From assembly GCF_013373065.1 (NCBI RefSeq), contig NZ_JABXIN010000018.1, forward strand, positions 62,001 to 126,000: 64,000 nt of DNA, read 5' to 3'. Origin of the DNA: Algoriphagus sp. Its GTDB lineage: Bacteria; Bacteroidota; Bacteroidia; Cytophagales; Cyclobacteriaceae. Shown one piece after another: positions 31,166 to 41,478 of this stretch. The position numbers were made by a program, and so were the translations under genes. The stretch's first letter is position 1. Each line of letters starts with the position of its first letter. The notes under the pieces were generated by a model. That model was not told the origin of the DNA and made no database searches. It saw only the letters and a program-made list of their open reading frames with translations.

Positions 31166-32076
31166 ATACGAAGCAAGGCTTCAAAGAAGCCCATGGTTTC
31201 TCCCTTCTTTTTGAAAATAATCATCGGCAGGGAATTGTTTGCATGAATTAATTTTTCTGCGGTACTCCCGAGCAGGACAGCAGCTGATTTGGAGCGGCCT
31301 CTAGAACCGATGATGATCATATCCACATCCATTTGATGTGCTATATTCATAATTTGCTCCCCGGGATTTCCACCATCGTCTAACATAAACTCACATTTGA
31401 GTTCCGGATGGTCATGATGCGCAACAAATTTTTCGTAATCCTTCTCGGCATTTTTCAGCATGATATCCGCAAACTCCTCGTAAGATTTTCCTGTCTTGGA
31501 GTAGCCAGAGGGTACCTCATACCAATGAATGGGGATCAATTGGGCCTTTAATTCGTCAGCTATCCGCTCTCCAAATTCATAAATCAAATGATTGTGATTG
31601 GAGAAGTCGGTCGGAATCATGATTCGTTTTGGAATTCCCGGTGGTCTTCGTTCTTGAAGCAGCATGACGGAACAAGGTGCTTTTTTAGCAACTCCATTAG
31701 CCAACACGCCATTTCCTGCCAAGGTCTCTTTGCGGCCCATAATGATCAGATCCACATTTTTGATTCGAGCCCAGCGTAGAAAGGTTTCCAGCGGATGATC
31801 TCCTTCTTCTGCAAAAATTTCTACTTCGACGTTTTCAGGAAAATTGTGTTTTTGGATTTTTTTCTCAATGATGGCCTCAATTGATTCATCCCCTGGTGCC
31901 AATAAATCTGGATATTGCTTGAGAACCTCATCAGGGATAGCCAAATTTTGAGAAACGTGAACAAAATAGCACTTTTCGACTCCTAAAAACTTCAAGAAAA
32001 TATTGGTCTTTTTGATGATGATGTCATCCATCTCAGTCAAATCCAAACCAATCATGATTTTTGGGAAAAATTTCAT
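31162..32076 (-). CDS. Tandem-domain universal stress protein
   Basis: Two UspA domains; VDMIIIGSRGRSKSAAVLLGSTAEKLIHANNSLPMIIF. Confidence 0.93.
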   Translation of the reverse strand: MKFFPKIMIGLDLTEMDDIIIKKTNIFLKFLGVEKCYFVHVSQNLAIPDEVLKQYPDLLAPGDESIEAIIEKKIQKHNFPENVEVEIFAEEGDHPLETFLRWARIKNVDLIIMGRKETLAGNGVLANGVAKKAPCSVMLLQERRPPGIPKRIMIPTDFSNHNHLIYEFGERIADELKAQLIPIHWYEVPSGYSKTGKSYEEFADIMLKNAEKDYEKFVAHHDHPELKCEFMLDDGGNPGEQIMNIAHQMDVDMIIIGSRGRSKSAAVLLGSTAEKLIHANNSLPMIIFKKKGETMGFFEALLRI

Positions 32077-32179
32077 AGCGCAATGTCGTTTGAGAGTCTT
32101 AATTTAAAATAATGATTGAGTTTATTAAACTGTTTTTACGAATTTGCCCGAAACAGGGTCTAATTGGCTAAAGGATCAG

Positions 32180-32728
32180 ATGACAAAGCTGCAAAAATAC
32201 TTTCTGGCAATCTTACCACCTCTGGATTTCTTAAGCCAAGTTCATCAATTGAAGTTGGAGATTCGGGAAGCGTTTGGAATCAAATATGCCCTTAAATCTC
32301 CTCCGCATATTACGGTGAGGATGCCATTTTTATATAATGAATTGAAAGAGGATAAGCTGGTGACTTTATTAAGTTCTTTTTCAAAAGAATATGAGCAATT
32401 CCCAATTCATGTAAGGGGAACCGATGAATTTCGAAGGCGGGTGATATTTTTAGATATTCAAGCAGGAGAAGCGCTTTTTAAATTCCAAAGGGAGTTGCGA
32501 ATATTTTGTAAGCGGAATCTTTTTCTCCAAGATGAATTGAGTGATTTGAATTTTCATCCGCATATGACGGTAGCTTTTCGGGATGTTAAAAAACAGCAAT
32601 TTGATTCCGTTTTTAATTTTATAAAAGAACGGGATTTGAGTGCTGATTTTGAGGTGAAGAGTTACTTTTTATTAAAGCATAAAAATGGGCTATGGGAGCC
32701 CAAAACAGAGATTTTTCTAAAAAAGTGA
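32180..32728 (+). CDS. 2'-5' RNA ligase superfamily protein
   Basis: SPPHITVRMPF and NFHPHMTVAF: two HxT-type motifs. ATG at 32180. Confidence 0.85.
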   Translation: MTKLQKYFLAILPPLDFLSQVHQLKLEIREAFGIKYALKSPPHITVRMPFLYNELKEDKLVTLLSSFSKEYEQFPIHVRGTDEFRRRVIFLDIQAGEALFKFQRELRIFCKRNLFLQDELSDLNFHPHMTVAFRDVKKQQFDSVFNFIKERDLSADFEVKSYFLLKHKNGLWEPKTEIFLKK

Positions 32729-33213
32729 GCCTATCAAATCATTTTTTTTCCATTTAAGAAAAAAAGGAATAAAAATTAAATTTCGGTTTCTTTCAAAAAG
32801 AAACTAAAAAGTTTTGATTAATGAATTTTCAATTTCGGACAGCCTCAGAATTTTATTTCTAATTGAAGGGGGAAAACGAATATAATCAGAATAAAATTTC
32901 ATTTGGAATAATTAAAAATTATAAATCTATTTATTGTATTTTTCCAAGATAAAAAATAAAATTTTATTTATGGATATTATAACAAAATTTAATTTTTTAA
33001 AAAATCTATTTTTGGCAATAAGTGGCTGATTTTTAAGATTCGGACAGTGTACGGGCACTCTCTTATCCTGCTAAAATTTTACAAATGTTATATATTCAAA
33101 ATTTTATTCTGAAAATGCCTGATAATATACGATTATTCAAAATTTGCTCTTTTTGAATTTTACATCGTGCTTTATACTAACGAAAAATAAATCTTCTATT
33201 TAAAACTAAACCT

Positions 33214-36200
33214 ATGAAGAAAATTTTACTAGGTTTTGCTTTGCTGTTTATGACTGCTATTTCGGTCATGGCACAAAACAGAACCATCACAGGTAGAGTG
33301 ACAGCGCCCGACGAACCAGATGGTTTGATCGGTGTCAATGTCCTTGTAAAAGGTACGACTATCGGGGTCGTGACTGACTTAGATGGAAATTACACCTTAT
33401 TGGCTCCAGAAGGAGCAACCACTTTGGTGTTTAGTTACATCGGCTATCGCAGTGTGGAGGAACTAATTGGAAACCGCACTGAAATTAATGTCGTAATGCA
33501 GGAAGACTCTCAAAATTTGGAAGAGATCATCATTACGGCCTATGGTGGTACTGCAGATAAAGGAAACTTTACTGGATCCGCAGTAGCACTTAAAGGAGAC
33601 CAAATCGCTAACCGACCTATTAACAACGTGGTAAATGCGATTGAAGGACAGGCTCCGGGTGTAATCACCACTTCTGCTTCAGGTCAGCCAGGTTCTACTC
33701 CTGCTGTACGAATAAGAGGTATCGGATCCGTTAACTCTTCTTCAGCTCCTCTTTATGTAGTGGATGGTGTTCCTTATGATGGAGACCTTTCAAACCTTAA
33801 CCCAGAGGATATTGCAGACATGACCATCTTGAAAGATGCTTCATCTGCCGCACTTTATGGTTCTCGGGCTGCGAATGGGGTAGTGATGATTACCACTAAA
33901 ACAGGTAACAAAAACAAGCCTACCTTTAATCTTCGCTTACAGCAAGGGGTTTCTGGTCGAGCACTTCCAGAATACGATCGAGTGAATGCTGACCAATACT
34001 ATCCATTGGTTTGGGAATCATTGAAAAACTCCCAAATCGGTAATGGTGCAAACCCAGCGGATGCAGCAGCTTTCGCTTCTCAGAATTTGATAGACATCCT
34101 AGGATACAACGTGTACAATGTACCGAATGACCAGATTGTTGGATTGGACGGTAGATTGAATCCAAATGCAGTCAACAATTTCCAAGGATTGGATTGGTTT
34201 GACGAATTGCAGAGAATGGGTGATCGTAAGGAATACAACTTGACTTATTCCGGTGGTGCAGGTAAAACCGATTTCTATACCTCTTTTAACTATTTGAATG
34301 AGAAAGGTTTTATTATCCAGTCTGACATTGAGCGATTCACTGGTCGTTTGAACGTGAATACCCAAGCAACAGATTGGTTGAAGACAGGTATTAACCTTTC
34401 TGCTACCTTGAGTGAAGGAAACAACGCAAGAGATGGCGGAAGCAACAGCTTTGTAAACCCATTCTTTACAGCTCGTTCCATGGGTCCTATTTATCCAGTG
34501 TATGCTCAGAATATGCAGACAGGTGGATTTATCTTGGATGAGTTTGGTAACAAAATCTTTGACTTGGGTGATTTGGAAGAATTAGGTCTTCCGCGAAGAG
34601 GTGCAGGTGCCTATCCTGGCCGTCACGTAGTTCAGGAAACGTTGTTGAACATCGATCGATTCGACAGAGATGTGATTTCTTCCCGTGCTTATGTTGAAGC
34701 TAAATTCTTGAAGAATTTCACATTCAGAACGAACATCGCTACAGATATCACTTCCTTGTTGAATATCGGATATGATAACACCATCGTAGGTGATGGCGCG
34801 CCAGCTGGACGTACTCGAAGAGAGAATATCAGAATCAATTCCTTGACATTCAACCAACTTTTGACTTATTCCAACACCTTCAATGAGAAGCACTTCGTGG
34901 AAGTTTTGGCAGGTCATGAAAATTATGATTACCAAGTAAACCGTCAGTTTATCTCCAAGCAGGATCAAATTCTTGCTGGTAATATTGAGCCAGACAACTT
35001 TGTAACCATCAACTCTGCAACTGGTCGTTTGGATAGAGATCGCATTGAGTCCTATTTGTCTCGAGTGAACTATGTATATGACGACAAGTACTCTTTCTCT
35101 GCTTCTTGGAGAACTGACGGATCTTCACGATTCTATCAAGATGTACGTTGGGGTACCTTCTTCTCTGTAGGTGCAGCTTGGTCTATCGATCAGGAAGATT
35201 TCTTCAATTCTAATTTCTTCCAATTGTTGAAATTTAGAGCGTCTTATGGTGAAGTAGGTAACAATGCTGTCGGTGGTTTCTACCCATGGCAGGCGCTTTA
35301 TGACCTTGGCTTTAACAACGCTTCTGAACCAGGTATTTTGCAGGCTTCCCTTTCTGCATTGGATTTGCAGTGGGAGTCCAACAATACCTATGACCTAGGT
35401 TTGGATTTCGCTTTTGGAAATAGATTCTCCGGTACTATTGAATACTTCAACAGAGAGTCAAGCAACTTGCTTTTTGAAGTTCCGTTGTCTTTGACAACAG
35501 GTTTGAATTCTAGATTCCAAAATATCGGTACCATGGCAAACACTGGTATTGAATTCAATATCGGCGGTGATTTGGTTCGTTCTGGTGATTTCAAGTGGAA
35601 TGCAAACTTGAACATGTCCACCTTTAAGAATGAATTCAAAGAATTGCCTTTCGATGAGCAAATCGTAGGTACCAAAAAATATGTAGTAGGTCGCTCTATC
35701 TATGATTTCTGGTTGAGAGATTGGTATGGTGTGGATCCTGAAACAGGTGAAGGTCTTTACAGAGCTGAAACCTTCTCCGAAACTGATTCTAGAGATAGAA
35801 TCGTAAATGGTGACACCTTGACTACCAACTTCCAGAATGCAAGATTCCACTTTGCTGGAAATGCGATTCCTGACTTCTTTGGTGGTCTTAACAATACCTT
35901 CTCATACAAAGGATTCTCTTTGAATGTATTGGTGAGCTTTGCAGTTGGTGGAGACATCTATGATGGAATCTATGCAGGCTTGATGGCTGCAGATCCTGAT
36001 GGAGGTGCCGCTCACGTGGATATCATGAACAGATGGCAACAGCCAGGTGATATCACTGATGTTCCAAAAATGGATGTAACAGGTGCTGCTCAAACCAACG
36101 TCGCTTCAGACAGATGGTTGACGGATGCCTCTTATTTGAATCTTCGTTCAGTGAACCTATCCTATACATTCCCTCGCACCTTATTGGAGCGTTGGAAAAT

Positions 36201-36351
36201 GAGAGGAGCTACGGTCTATCTAGCAGGTGAAAACCTTGGATGGTTGTCTTCCCGAAGCGGAATGTATGTATCCGGTACCTTTAGCGGAACTACTTCTAAT
36301 ACGTTTACGCCAGCGAGAACCTTCACGCTGGGAGTTAATGTACAATTGTAA
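33214..36351 (+). CDS. SusC/RagA-family TonB-linked outer membrane protein
   Basis: ITGRVTAPDEPDGLIGVNVLVKGT; plug LYVVDGVPYDGDLSNLNPEDIADMTILKDASSAALYGSRAANGVVMITTK. Confidence 0.97.
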   Translation: MKKILLGFALLFMTAISVMAQNRTITGRVTAPDEPDGLIGVNVLVKGTTIGVVTDLDGNYTLLAPEGATTLVFSYIGYRSVEELIGNRTEINVVMQEDSQNLEEIIITAYGGTADKGNFTGSAVALKGDQIANRPINNVVNAIEGQAPGVITTSASGQPGSTPAVRIRGIGSVNSSSAPLYVVDGVPYDGDLSNLNPEDIADMTILKDASSAALYGSRAANGVVMITTKTGNKNKPTFNLRLQQGVSGRALPEYDRVNADQYYPLVWESLKNSQIGNGANPADAAAFASQNLIDILGYNVYNVPNDQIVGLDGRLNPNAVNNFQGLDWFDELQRMGDRKEYNLTYSGGAGKTDFYTSFNYLNEKGFIIQSDIERFTGRLNVNTQATDWLKTGINLSATLSEGNNARDGGSNSFVNPFFTARSMGPIYPVYAQNMQTGGFILDEFGNKIFDLGDLEELGLPRRGAGAYPGRHVVQETLLNIDRFDRDVISSRAYVEAKFLKNFTFRTNIATDITSLLNIGYDNTIVGDGAPAGRTRRENIRINSLTFNQLLTYSNTFNEKHFVEVLAGHENYDYQVNRQFISKQDQILAGNIEPDNFVTINSATGRLDRDRIESYLSRVNYVYDDKYSFSASWRTDGSSRFYQDVRWGTFFSVGAAWSIDQEDFFNSNFFQLLKFRASYGEVGNNAVGGFYPWQALYDLGFNNASEPGILQASLSALDLQWESNNTYDLGLDFAFGNRFSGTIEYFNRESSNLLFEVPLSLTTGLNSRFQNIGTMANTGIEFNIGGDLVRSGDFKWNANLNMSTFKNEFKELPFDEQIVGTKKYVVGRSIYDFWLRDWYGVDPETGEGLYRAETFSETDSRDRIVNGDTLTTNFQNARFHFAGNAIPDFFGGLNNTFSYKGFSLNVLVSFAVGGDIYDGIYAGLMAADPDGGAAHVDIMNRWQQPGDITDVPKMDVTGAAQTNVASDRWLTDASYLNLRSVNLSYTFPRTLLERWKMRGATVYLAGENLGWLSSRSGMYVSGTFSGTTSNTFTPARTFTLGVNVQL

Positions 36352-36363
36352 TCTACCAAGACA

Positions 36364-37854
36364 ATGAAGAAATTAATTAGTAAAATATTCTTACTCGGAG
36401 CAATCCTAAGTTTTGGTTGTGCTGAGGACTATTTGGATACCCTTCCTACGGATGCGGTATCAGAAAACGCAGTCTTTACGACTACACAGAATGCGATGAC
36501 CGCATTGAATGGAATTCACAGATCAATGTTTATCCGATATGATTCTCAAGGTCAACCTGGTGAGGGTGGCGTGATGATTATGCGCGAAGCATTGGGTGAT
36601 GATTATGTAATGACAGGAATCGCAAATGGTTGGTTCGTTTCCATTTCGAGATGGCTAAACCATATCAATGAAAACAGTGGCGATGTTCGTTTTGTGTGGA
36701 GATTCTATTACAAGATCATTGGTAATGCCAACATGATCATTGCAAATATCGACAATGCAGAAGGACCTCAATCTGAACGAGATGAAATCAAAGGTCAAGC
36801 TTTGGCTTACCGTGCTTGGGCTCATTTCAACTTAGTACAATTGTTCGCGCAGCGTTACAATGCAGGTGGAGGAAATAGCCAACTAGGTGTACCTATCGTA
36901 TTAGAGCCAATCACTGAAGGTGGTCCTCGAAATACAGTGGAAGAGGTTTACACCCAAGTCAATGCTGATTTGGACGCAGCTATCGCTTTATTGAATGAGA
37001 GCAGAAATGCAAAATCTCATATCAACATCAATGTAGCCAGAGGAATTAAAGCTCGTGTTGCTTTGACCCAAGGTAACTACGCAGTAGCTGCAGCTCAGGC
37101 AAAATTGGCTAGAGAGGGATACGACTTGATGTCTCAAGCTCAGCTCTATGAAGGATTCAACAATGTGGATAACCAAGAGTGGATTTGGGGTAGCCGTCAG
37201 ATTGACGATCAGCAGACCTTCTTCGCTTCTTACTTTGCATATGTTTCTTTGAACTTCAGTTCAACCAATATTCGGGGAAATCCAAAAGCGATCAGCAGCA
37301 AATTATACGATATGATCCCTGATTCTGATTACAGAAAAGGACTTTGGGATCCAAATGCATCTGATCCAGCATTGAGAGATCCATTTATCGATGAGGTGAC
37401 TTTGAGTTCCTTTGCTAAGCGTGATTACATGAACCGTAAGTTTGTAGCTCAAGGAAATGCTTCCTCTGTAGGGGATGTGCCTTATATGAGAGCGGCAGAA
37501 ATGTACTTGGTTGAAGCAGAAGCTTTGGCTAGATCAGGAAATGACGCGCAGGCAGCTCAAGTTTTGTTTGAGTTTGCTTCTCAGCGTGACCCTGAGTACA
37601 CTTTGACTTCTAATACCGGTGAAGCTTTGATCGAAGAGATCATGATTCAGCGTCGAATTGAATTGTGGGGTGAAGGCTTCAGATTCTATGACTTGAAGCG
37701 TTTGAACTTGCCTTTGGACAGAAACGGTGCTAACCATGTTGCTACCGTTATCAACTCCAAGTTTGATGAGCCTGCAGGCACTAACAACTGGCAGTTCAAG
37801 ATTCCTATTTCAGAATTGAACGCCAACGAAAATATGGTTCAAAATCCTTCATAA
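36364..37854 (+). CDS. SusD/RagB-family lipoprotein
   Basis: Lipobox ILSFGCAEDYLDTLPTDAVS; YRAWAHFNLVQLFAQRY; IMIQRRIELWGEGFRFYDLKRLN. Confidence 0.96.
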   Translation: MKKLISKIFLLGAILSFGCAEDYLDTLPTDAVSENAVFTTTQNAMTALNGIHRSMFIRYDSQGQPGEGGVMIMREALGDDYVMTGIANGWFVSISRWLNHINENSGDVRFVWRFYYKIIGNANMIIANIDNAEGPQSERDEIKGQALAYRAWAHFNLVQLFAQRYNAGGGNSQLGVPIVLEPITEGGPRNTVEEVYTQVNADLDAAIALLNESRNAKSHININVARGIKARVALTQGNYAVAAAQAKLAREGYDLMSQAQLYEGFNNVDNQEWIWGSRQIDDQQTFFASYFAYVSLNFSSTNIRGNPKAISSKLYDMIPDSDYRKGLWDPNASDPALRDPFIDEVTLSSFAKRDYMNRKFVAQGNASSVGDVPYMRAAEMYLVEAEALARSGNDAQAAQVLFEFASQRDPEYTLTSNTGEALIEEIMIQRRIELWGEGFRFYDLKRLNLPLDRNGANHVATVINSKFDEPAGTNNWQFKIPISELNANENMVQNPS

Positions 37855-37876
37855 GGTTTAGATTGATTTAAATAGA

Positions 37877-37907
37877 AAACCCGATGAATTTCATCGGGTT
37901 TTTTTAT
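37877..37907 (+). terminator. Intrinsic terminator after susD-like gene
   Basis: AACCCGATGAA/TTCATCGGGTT stem followed by T7. Confidence 0.9.
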
Positions 37908-38401
37908 TTCAGACTTATTTCATCCCATTCATTTCCCTTTGTCAATAACATACTTCTAGGACTTCTGCTGTTTCCCTCGTAGATATGGATGATGTTTTGT
38001 TGGGTAGAAAAATCCTCCATTAGCACTGAGTTTTTGACTTTGAATTTGCCTGAAAATTGGACGGGCTCGGATTCTAAATAAAACCAAGCTGCATCTTCCT
38101 CAACCTCATAACCCAATAAGCTCCAGCTTACTTCCTTCCCTTCTATCCAAAATTGAATTTGTTGATGCAGGTATCTATCAATATGTTCTTCCAGTTTTTC
38201 AGAATTTTCGGGATTCAAAAAATCTACTTTTTCATCAAAGGAATTACTTAGGCCAACTTCCAGATCATCCCAAAAGATTTTAGTGGCAACTTCCAATTTT
38301 TTTGAATTTGGGTTCTGTCTGATTTCGGTTAAGGAAATGTAAAAAGGGTGGCTGAAAACCATCCATCCCAGCGTGAGTAAGGACGTGTAAATCTGTAGCA
38401 T
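37904..38401 (-). CDS. DUF6702-like secreted protein
   Basis: HPFYISLTEIRQNPNSKKLEVATKIFWDDLE. Family name from memory. Confidence 0.8.
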   Translation of the reverse strand: MLQIYTSLLTLGWMVFSHPFYISLTEIRQNPNSKKLEVATKIFWDDLEVGLSNSFDEKVDFLNPENSEKLEEHIDRYLHQQIQFWIEGKEVSWSLLGYEVEEDAAWFYLESEPVQFSGKFKVKNSVLMEDFSTQQNIIHIYEGNSRSPRSMLLTKGNEWDEISLK

Positions 38402-38482
38402 TTGGAAGATTTGAGGTACTATTTGTGCGAATAAACCTGTATTATTGCCGCAATTTACTTCAATTGAGGTATTTATTTACTT

Positions 38483-39064
38483 ATGAATTCATTTGAGCTT
38501 TATTTCCGAATCGGAATTCAGCATATTCTAGATATACAGGGTTACGATCACATTTTATTTGTGTTGGCATTGTGTGCCCTTTACATTCCACGGGATTGGC
38601 GCAAGATTGTGATTTTGGTGACTGCCTTTACCATTGGCCATTCCTTAACTTTGGCATTGGCTACCTTCAAAGTGATTCAGGTTCGCTCTGATATAATTGA
38701 ATTTTTGATTCCGGTAACCATTGCAATTACAGCCTTCTTTACCATTTTAAAACCCAAGCCATCCGCTGGTAAAAATATCCAGCTTAATTATTTGTTAGCA
38801 TTGTTCTTTGGATTGATTCATGGACTTGGCTTTTCAAATTATTTGAGAGAATTGCTTGGGAAAGAAGCCGTCATCTGGAAACCTTTATTGGCATTTAATG
38901 TTGGTCTGGAAGTGGGACAATTGGTCATTGTTGCAATCTTTCTGACAGTCACCGGAATCCTGGTGGGGATTGCAGGTGTAAACCGTCGGGACTGGACCTT
39001 GGTCATTGCATCCAGTGTTTTCGGAATTGCCTTGAGTTTAATGTTGGATACAAAATTTTGGTAA
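38483..39064 (+). CDS. HupE/UreJ family membrane protein
   Basis: GIQHILDIQGYDHILFVLALC...GHSLTLALATF...FGLIHGLGFSNYL. Confidence 0.92.
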   Translation: MNSFELYFRIGIQHILDIQGYDHILFVLALCALYIPRDWRKIVILVTAFTIGHSLTLALATFKVIQVRSDIIEFLIPVTIAITAFFTILKPKPSAGKNIQLNYLLALFFGLIHGLGFSNYLRELLGKEAVIWKPLLAFNVGLEVGQLVIVAIFLTVTGILVGIAGVNRRDWTLVIASSVFGIALSLMLDTKFW

Positions 39065-39071
39065 TAAATAA

Positions 39072-41417
39072 ATGATTATGAGAAAAATAGGATTAGCGCT
39101 CTTAGTCTTGACTTTCGTTTCAGTAGAAGCTTGGGCCCAGGCTCGCAGATCGGAGCAAAACCATGCCGAACGTTTCGAGCAGTTGGGCACGATGTTGCGT
39201 TCTCCAAATGTCTACCGCACCGCATCCGGTGCTCCTGGACATATGTATTGGCAGCAGCAGGCCAATTATGTAATCGATGTGGAATTGAATGATGACAATC
39301 AATCGATCAAAGGCTCTGAGACCGTCACTTACATCAACAACTCTCCGGATGTCTTGACTTATCTATGGGTACAGTTGGAAGAAAATCAGCGAGGTCCTGA
39401 ATCAGATGCACCTAAAGTAGCTGAAAGTTCCATCAATTCCCGGATGACATTGAGAACCCTGGAGGGCATTCTTTGGGAAAATGAGGAATTCGGATATAAG
39501 GTGTTGAATGTAAAGGACACTGATGGAAATCCCCTTCCCGTTGCCGTTAACAAAACCATGATGCGTATTGACCTTCCTCAGCCATTGAAGGCAGGCGAGA
39601 GCTTCAGTTTCTCTGTAGATTGGTCTTTTAATATTACTGATCGGATGAGTTATATCTCTGGCCGTCCAGGCTATGAGTATTTCCCAGAGGATGGTAACTA
39701 CCTATACACCATGGCCGAGTGGTTCCCGCGAATGGCAGTTTATTCCGATTTCGAAGGTTGGCAAAATAAGCAGTTCTTCGGAAGAGGGGAATTTGCGTTG
39801 ACCTTTGGAAATTATGAAGTGCGTATCACGGTGCCGGCTGATCATATGGTAGGTGCTACTGGTGTGCTGCAAAATCCGGAAGAAGTACTTTCTGCCACTG
39901 AATTGGAGCGATGGAATAGAGCAAAGCAGTCTTATGACAATCCAGTCATAATCCGTACGCAAGCAGAAGCGGAGAAATTGGAAAAAGGAAAATCAAAGGA
40001 AAAGAAAACATGGATTTTCAAAGCTGAAAACGTTCGTGATTTTGCCTGGACTTCTTCCCGCAAATTCATCTGGGATGCTATGGCAGTGAAGCAAGGTGGA
40101 AAAGATGTGATGGCTATGTCTTACTACGCGAAGGAAGCTAATCCACTTTGGGAGCAGTACTCTACAAGAGTTGTAGCTCACACGATCAAGTCCTACTCTG
40201 CACATACTTTTGATTACCCATATCCAACTGCCATTTCCGTGGAGGCAAGCAACGGGATGGAGTATCCGATGATTTGTTTCAACTACGGTCGTCCGGATAA
40301 GGATGGCACCTATTCTGAAGCAGTGAAATACGGGATGATTTCCGTAATCATCCATGAGGTCGGACACAACTTCTTCCCAATGATCGTCAATTCCGACGAG
40401 CGTCAGTGGACGTGGATGGATGAGGGCTTGAATACCTTTATGCAGTTTATGGCTGAGCAAGAGTGGGATCGAAATTATCCTTCCCGTCGTGGTCCGGCTC
40501 ACAAAATTGTACCTTACATGAGAAGTGAGAAGCATCTATTGGAGCCGATCATGACCAACTCTGAGAATATCATCCAATTTGGTCCAAACGCCTATGCGAA
40601 ACCAGCAACTGCATTGAATATCCTTCGGGAAACTGTGATGGGCCGTGAACTCTTTGATTTTGCTTTCAAAGAGTATGCAAGACGATGGATGTTTAAGCAC
40701 CCGACTCCAGAGGATTTGTTCCGAACTTTAGAAGATGCGTCAGCGGTAGATTTGGATTGGTTCTGGAGAGGATGGTTCTTCGGTACTGAACCTGTGGATA
40801 TTGCTATTCAGGATGTCAAGTGGTTTAAACTGGATAACCGCACTCCAGCTGAGAAGAAAGCTGCTGATAAGGCAGAATTTGAGCGGGAAGAAACATATAT
40901 CACCAAAGAATTTAACCGAACTGATGTTCCTGAGACAGTAGTGGAAGGAAATCCAGCTACTCGTGATTTCTATAACAGTTACGATCGATTTGAAATTACA
41001 CCTGAAGATGAGGAGGCATACAAGCGATTTATGGCAAGCCTTTCTCCAAAAGAGAAGGAGTTGTTGAACTCAGATATGAACTTCTACGAGCTCACCTTCG
41101 AAAATGTGGGTGGCTTAGTGATGCCTTTGATCATTGAATTTCAGTATGCCGATGGTACTTCAGAAATCGAGCGTATTCCTGCTGAAATTTGGAAACTGAA
41201 TGAGACGGAAGTGACCAAGGTATTTGCCAAGAAAAAAGAAGTGGTACAGTTTGTACTCGATCCGTATCGTGAGACTGCTGACATTGATGAGAGCAGCAAC
41301 TATTGGCCGAGACAATATCAGCCATCCCGTTTTGAGCTTTTCAAAGGCAGAGGTGGTGCACGAGGGGCTTCTTTCGGTGATAATCCGATGAAGCGAGCTC
41401 AGAATAAGAAAAAGTAA
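39072..41417 (+). CDS. M1 family metallopeptidase
   Basis: HEVGHNFFPMIVNSDERQWTWMDEGLNTF zinc motif. Confidence 0.95.
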   Translation: MIMRKIGLALLVLTFVSVEAWAQARRSEQNHAERFEQLGTMLRSPNVYRTASGAPGHMYWQQQANYVIDVELNDDNQSIKGSETVTYINNSPDVLTYLWVQLEENQRGPESDAPKVAESSINSRMTLRTLEGILWENEEFGYKVLNVKDTDGNPLPVAVNKTMMRIDLPQPLKAGESFSFSVDWSFNITDRMSYISGRPGYEYFPEDGNYLYTMAEWFPRMAVYSDFEGWQNKQFFGRGEFALTFGNYEVRITVPADHMVGATGVLQNPEEVLSATELERWNRAKQSYDNPVIIRTQAEAEKLEKGKSKEKKTWIFKAENVRDFAWTSSRKFIWDAMAVKQGGKDVMAMSYYAKEANPLWEQYSTRVVAHTIKSYSAHTFDYPYPTAISVEASNGMEYPMICFNYGRPDKDGTYSEAVKYGMISVIIHEVGHNFFPMIVNSDERQWTWMDEGLNTFMQFMAEQEWDRNYPSRRGPAHKIVPYMRSEKHLLEPIMTNSENIIQFGPNAYAKPATALNILRETVMGRELFDFAFKEYARRWMFKHPTPEDLFRTLEDASAVDLDWFWRGWFFGTEPVDIAIQDVKWFKLDNRTPAEKKAADKAEFEREETYITKEFNRTDVPETVVEGNPATRDFYNSYDRFEITPEDEEAYKRFMASLSPKEKELLNSDMNFYELTFENVGGLVMPLIIEFQYADGTSEIERIPAEIWKLNETEVTKVFAKKKEVVQFVLDPYRETADIDESSNYWPRQYQPSRFELFKGRGGARGASFGDNPMKRAQNKKK

Positions 41418-41436
41418 GCGATTCACGCTATAAAGT

Positions 41437-41478
41437 AAAACCCTCCAAAGACTTAATCCCTTTGGAGGGTTTCTTTTT
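41437..41478. terminator. Bidirectional intrinsic terminator between convergent genes
   Basis: AAAACCCTCCAAAG / CTTTGGAGGGTTTCTTTTT. Confidence 0.85.

Noticed and set aside
39993-40535. 180-aa antisense ORF inside the M1 peptidase gene
   Set aside because: Opposite strand of a clear coding gene; composition reflects antisense of the real frame, no recognisable domain.
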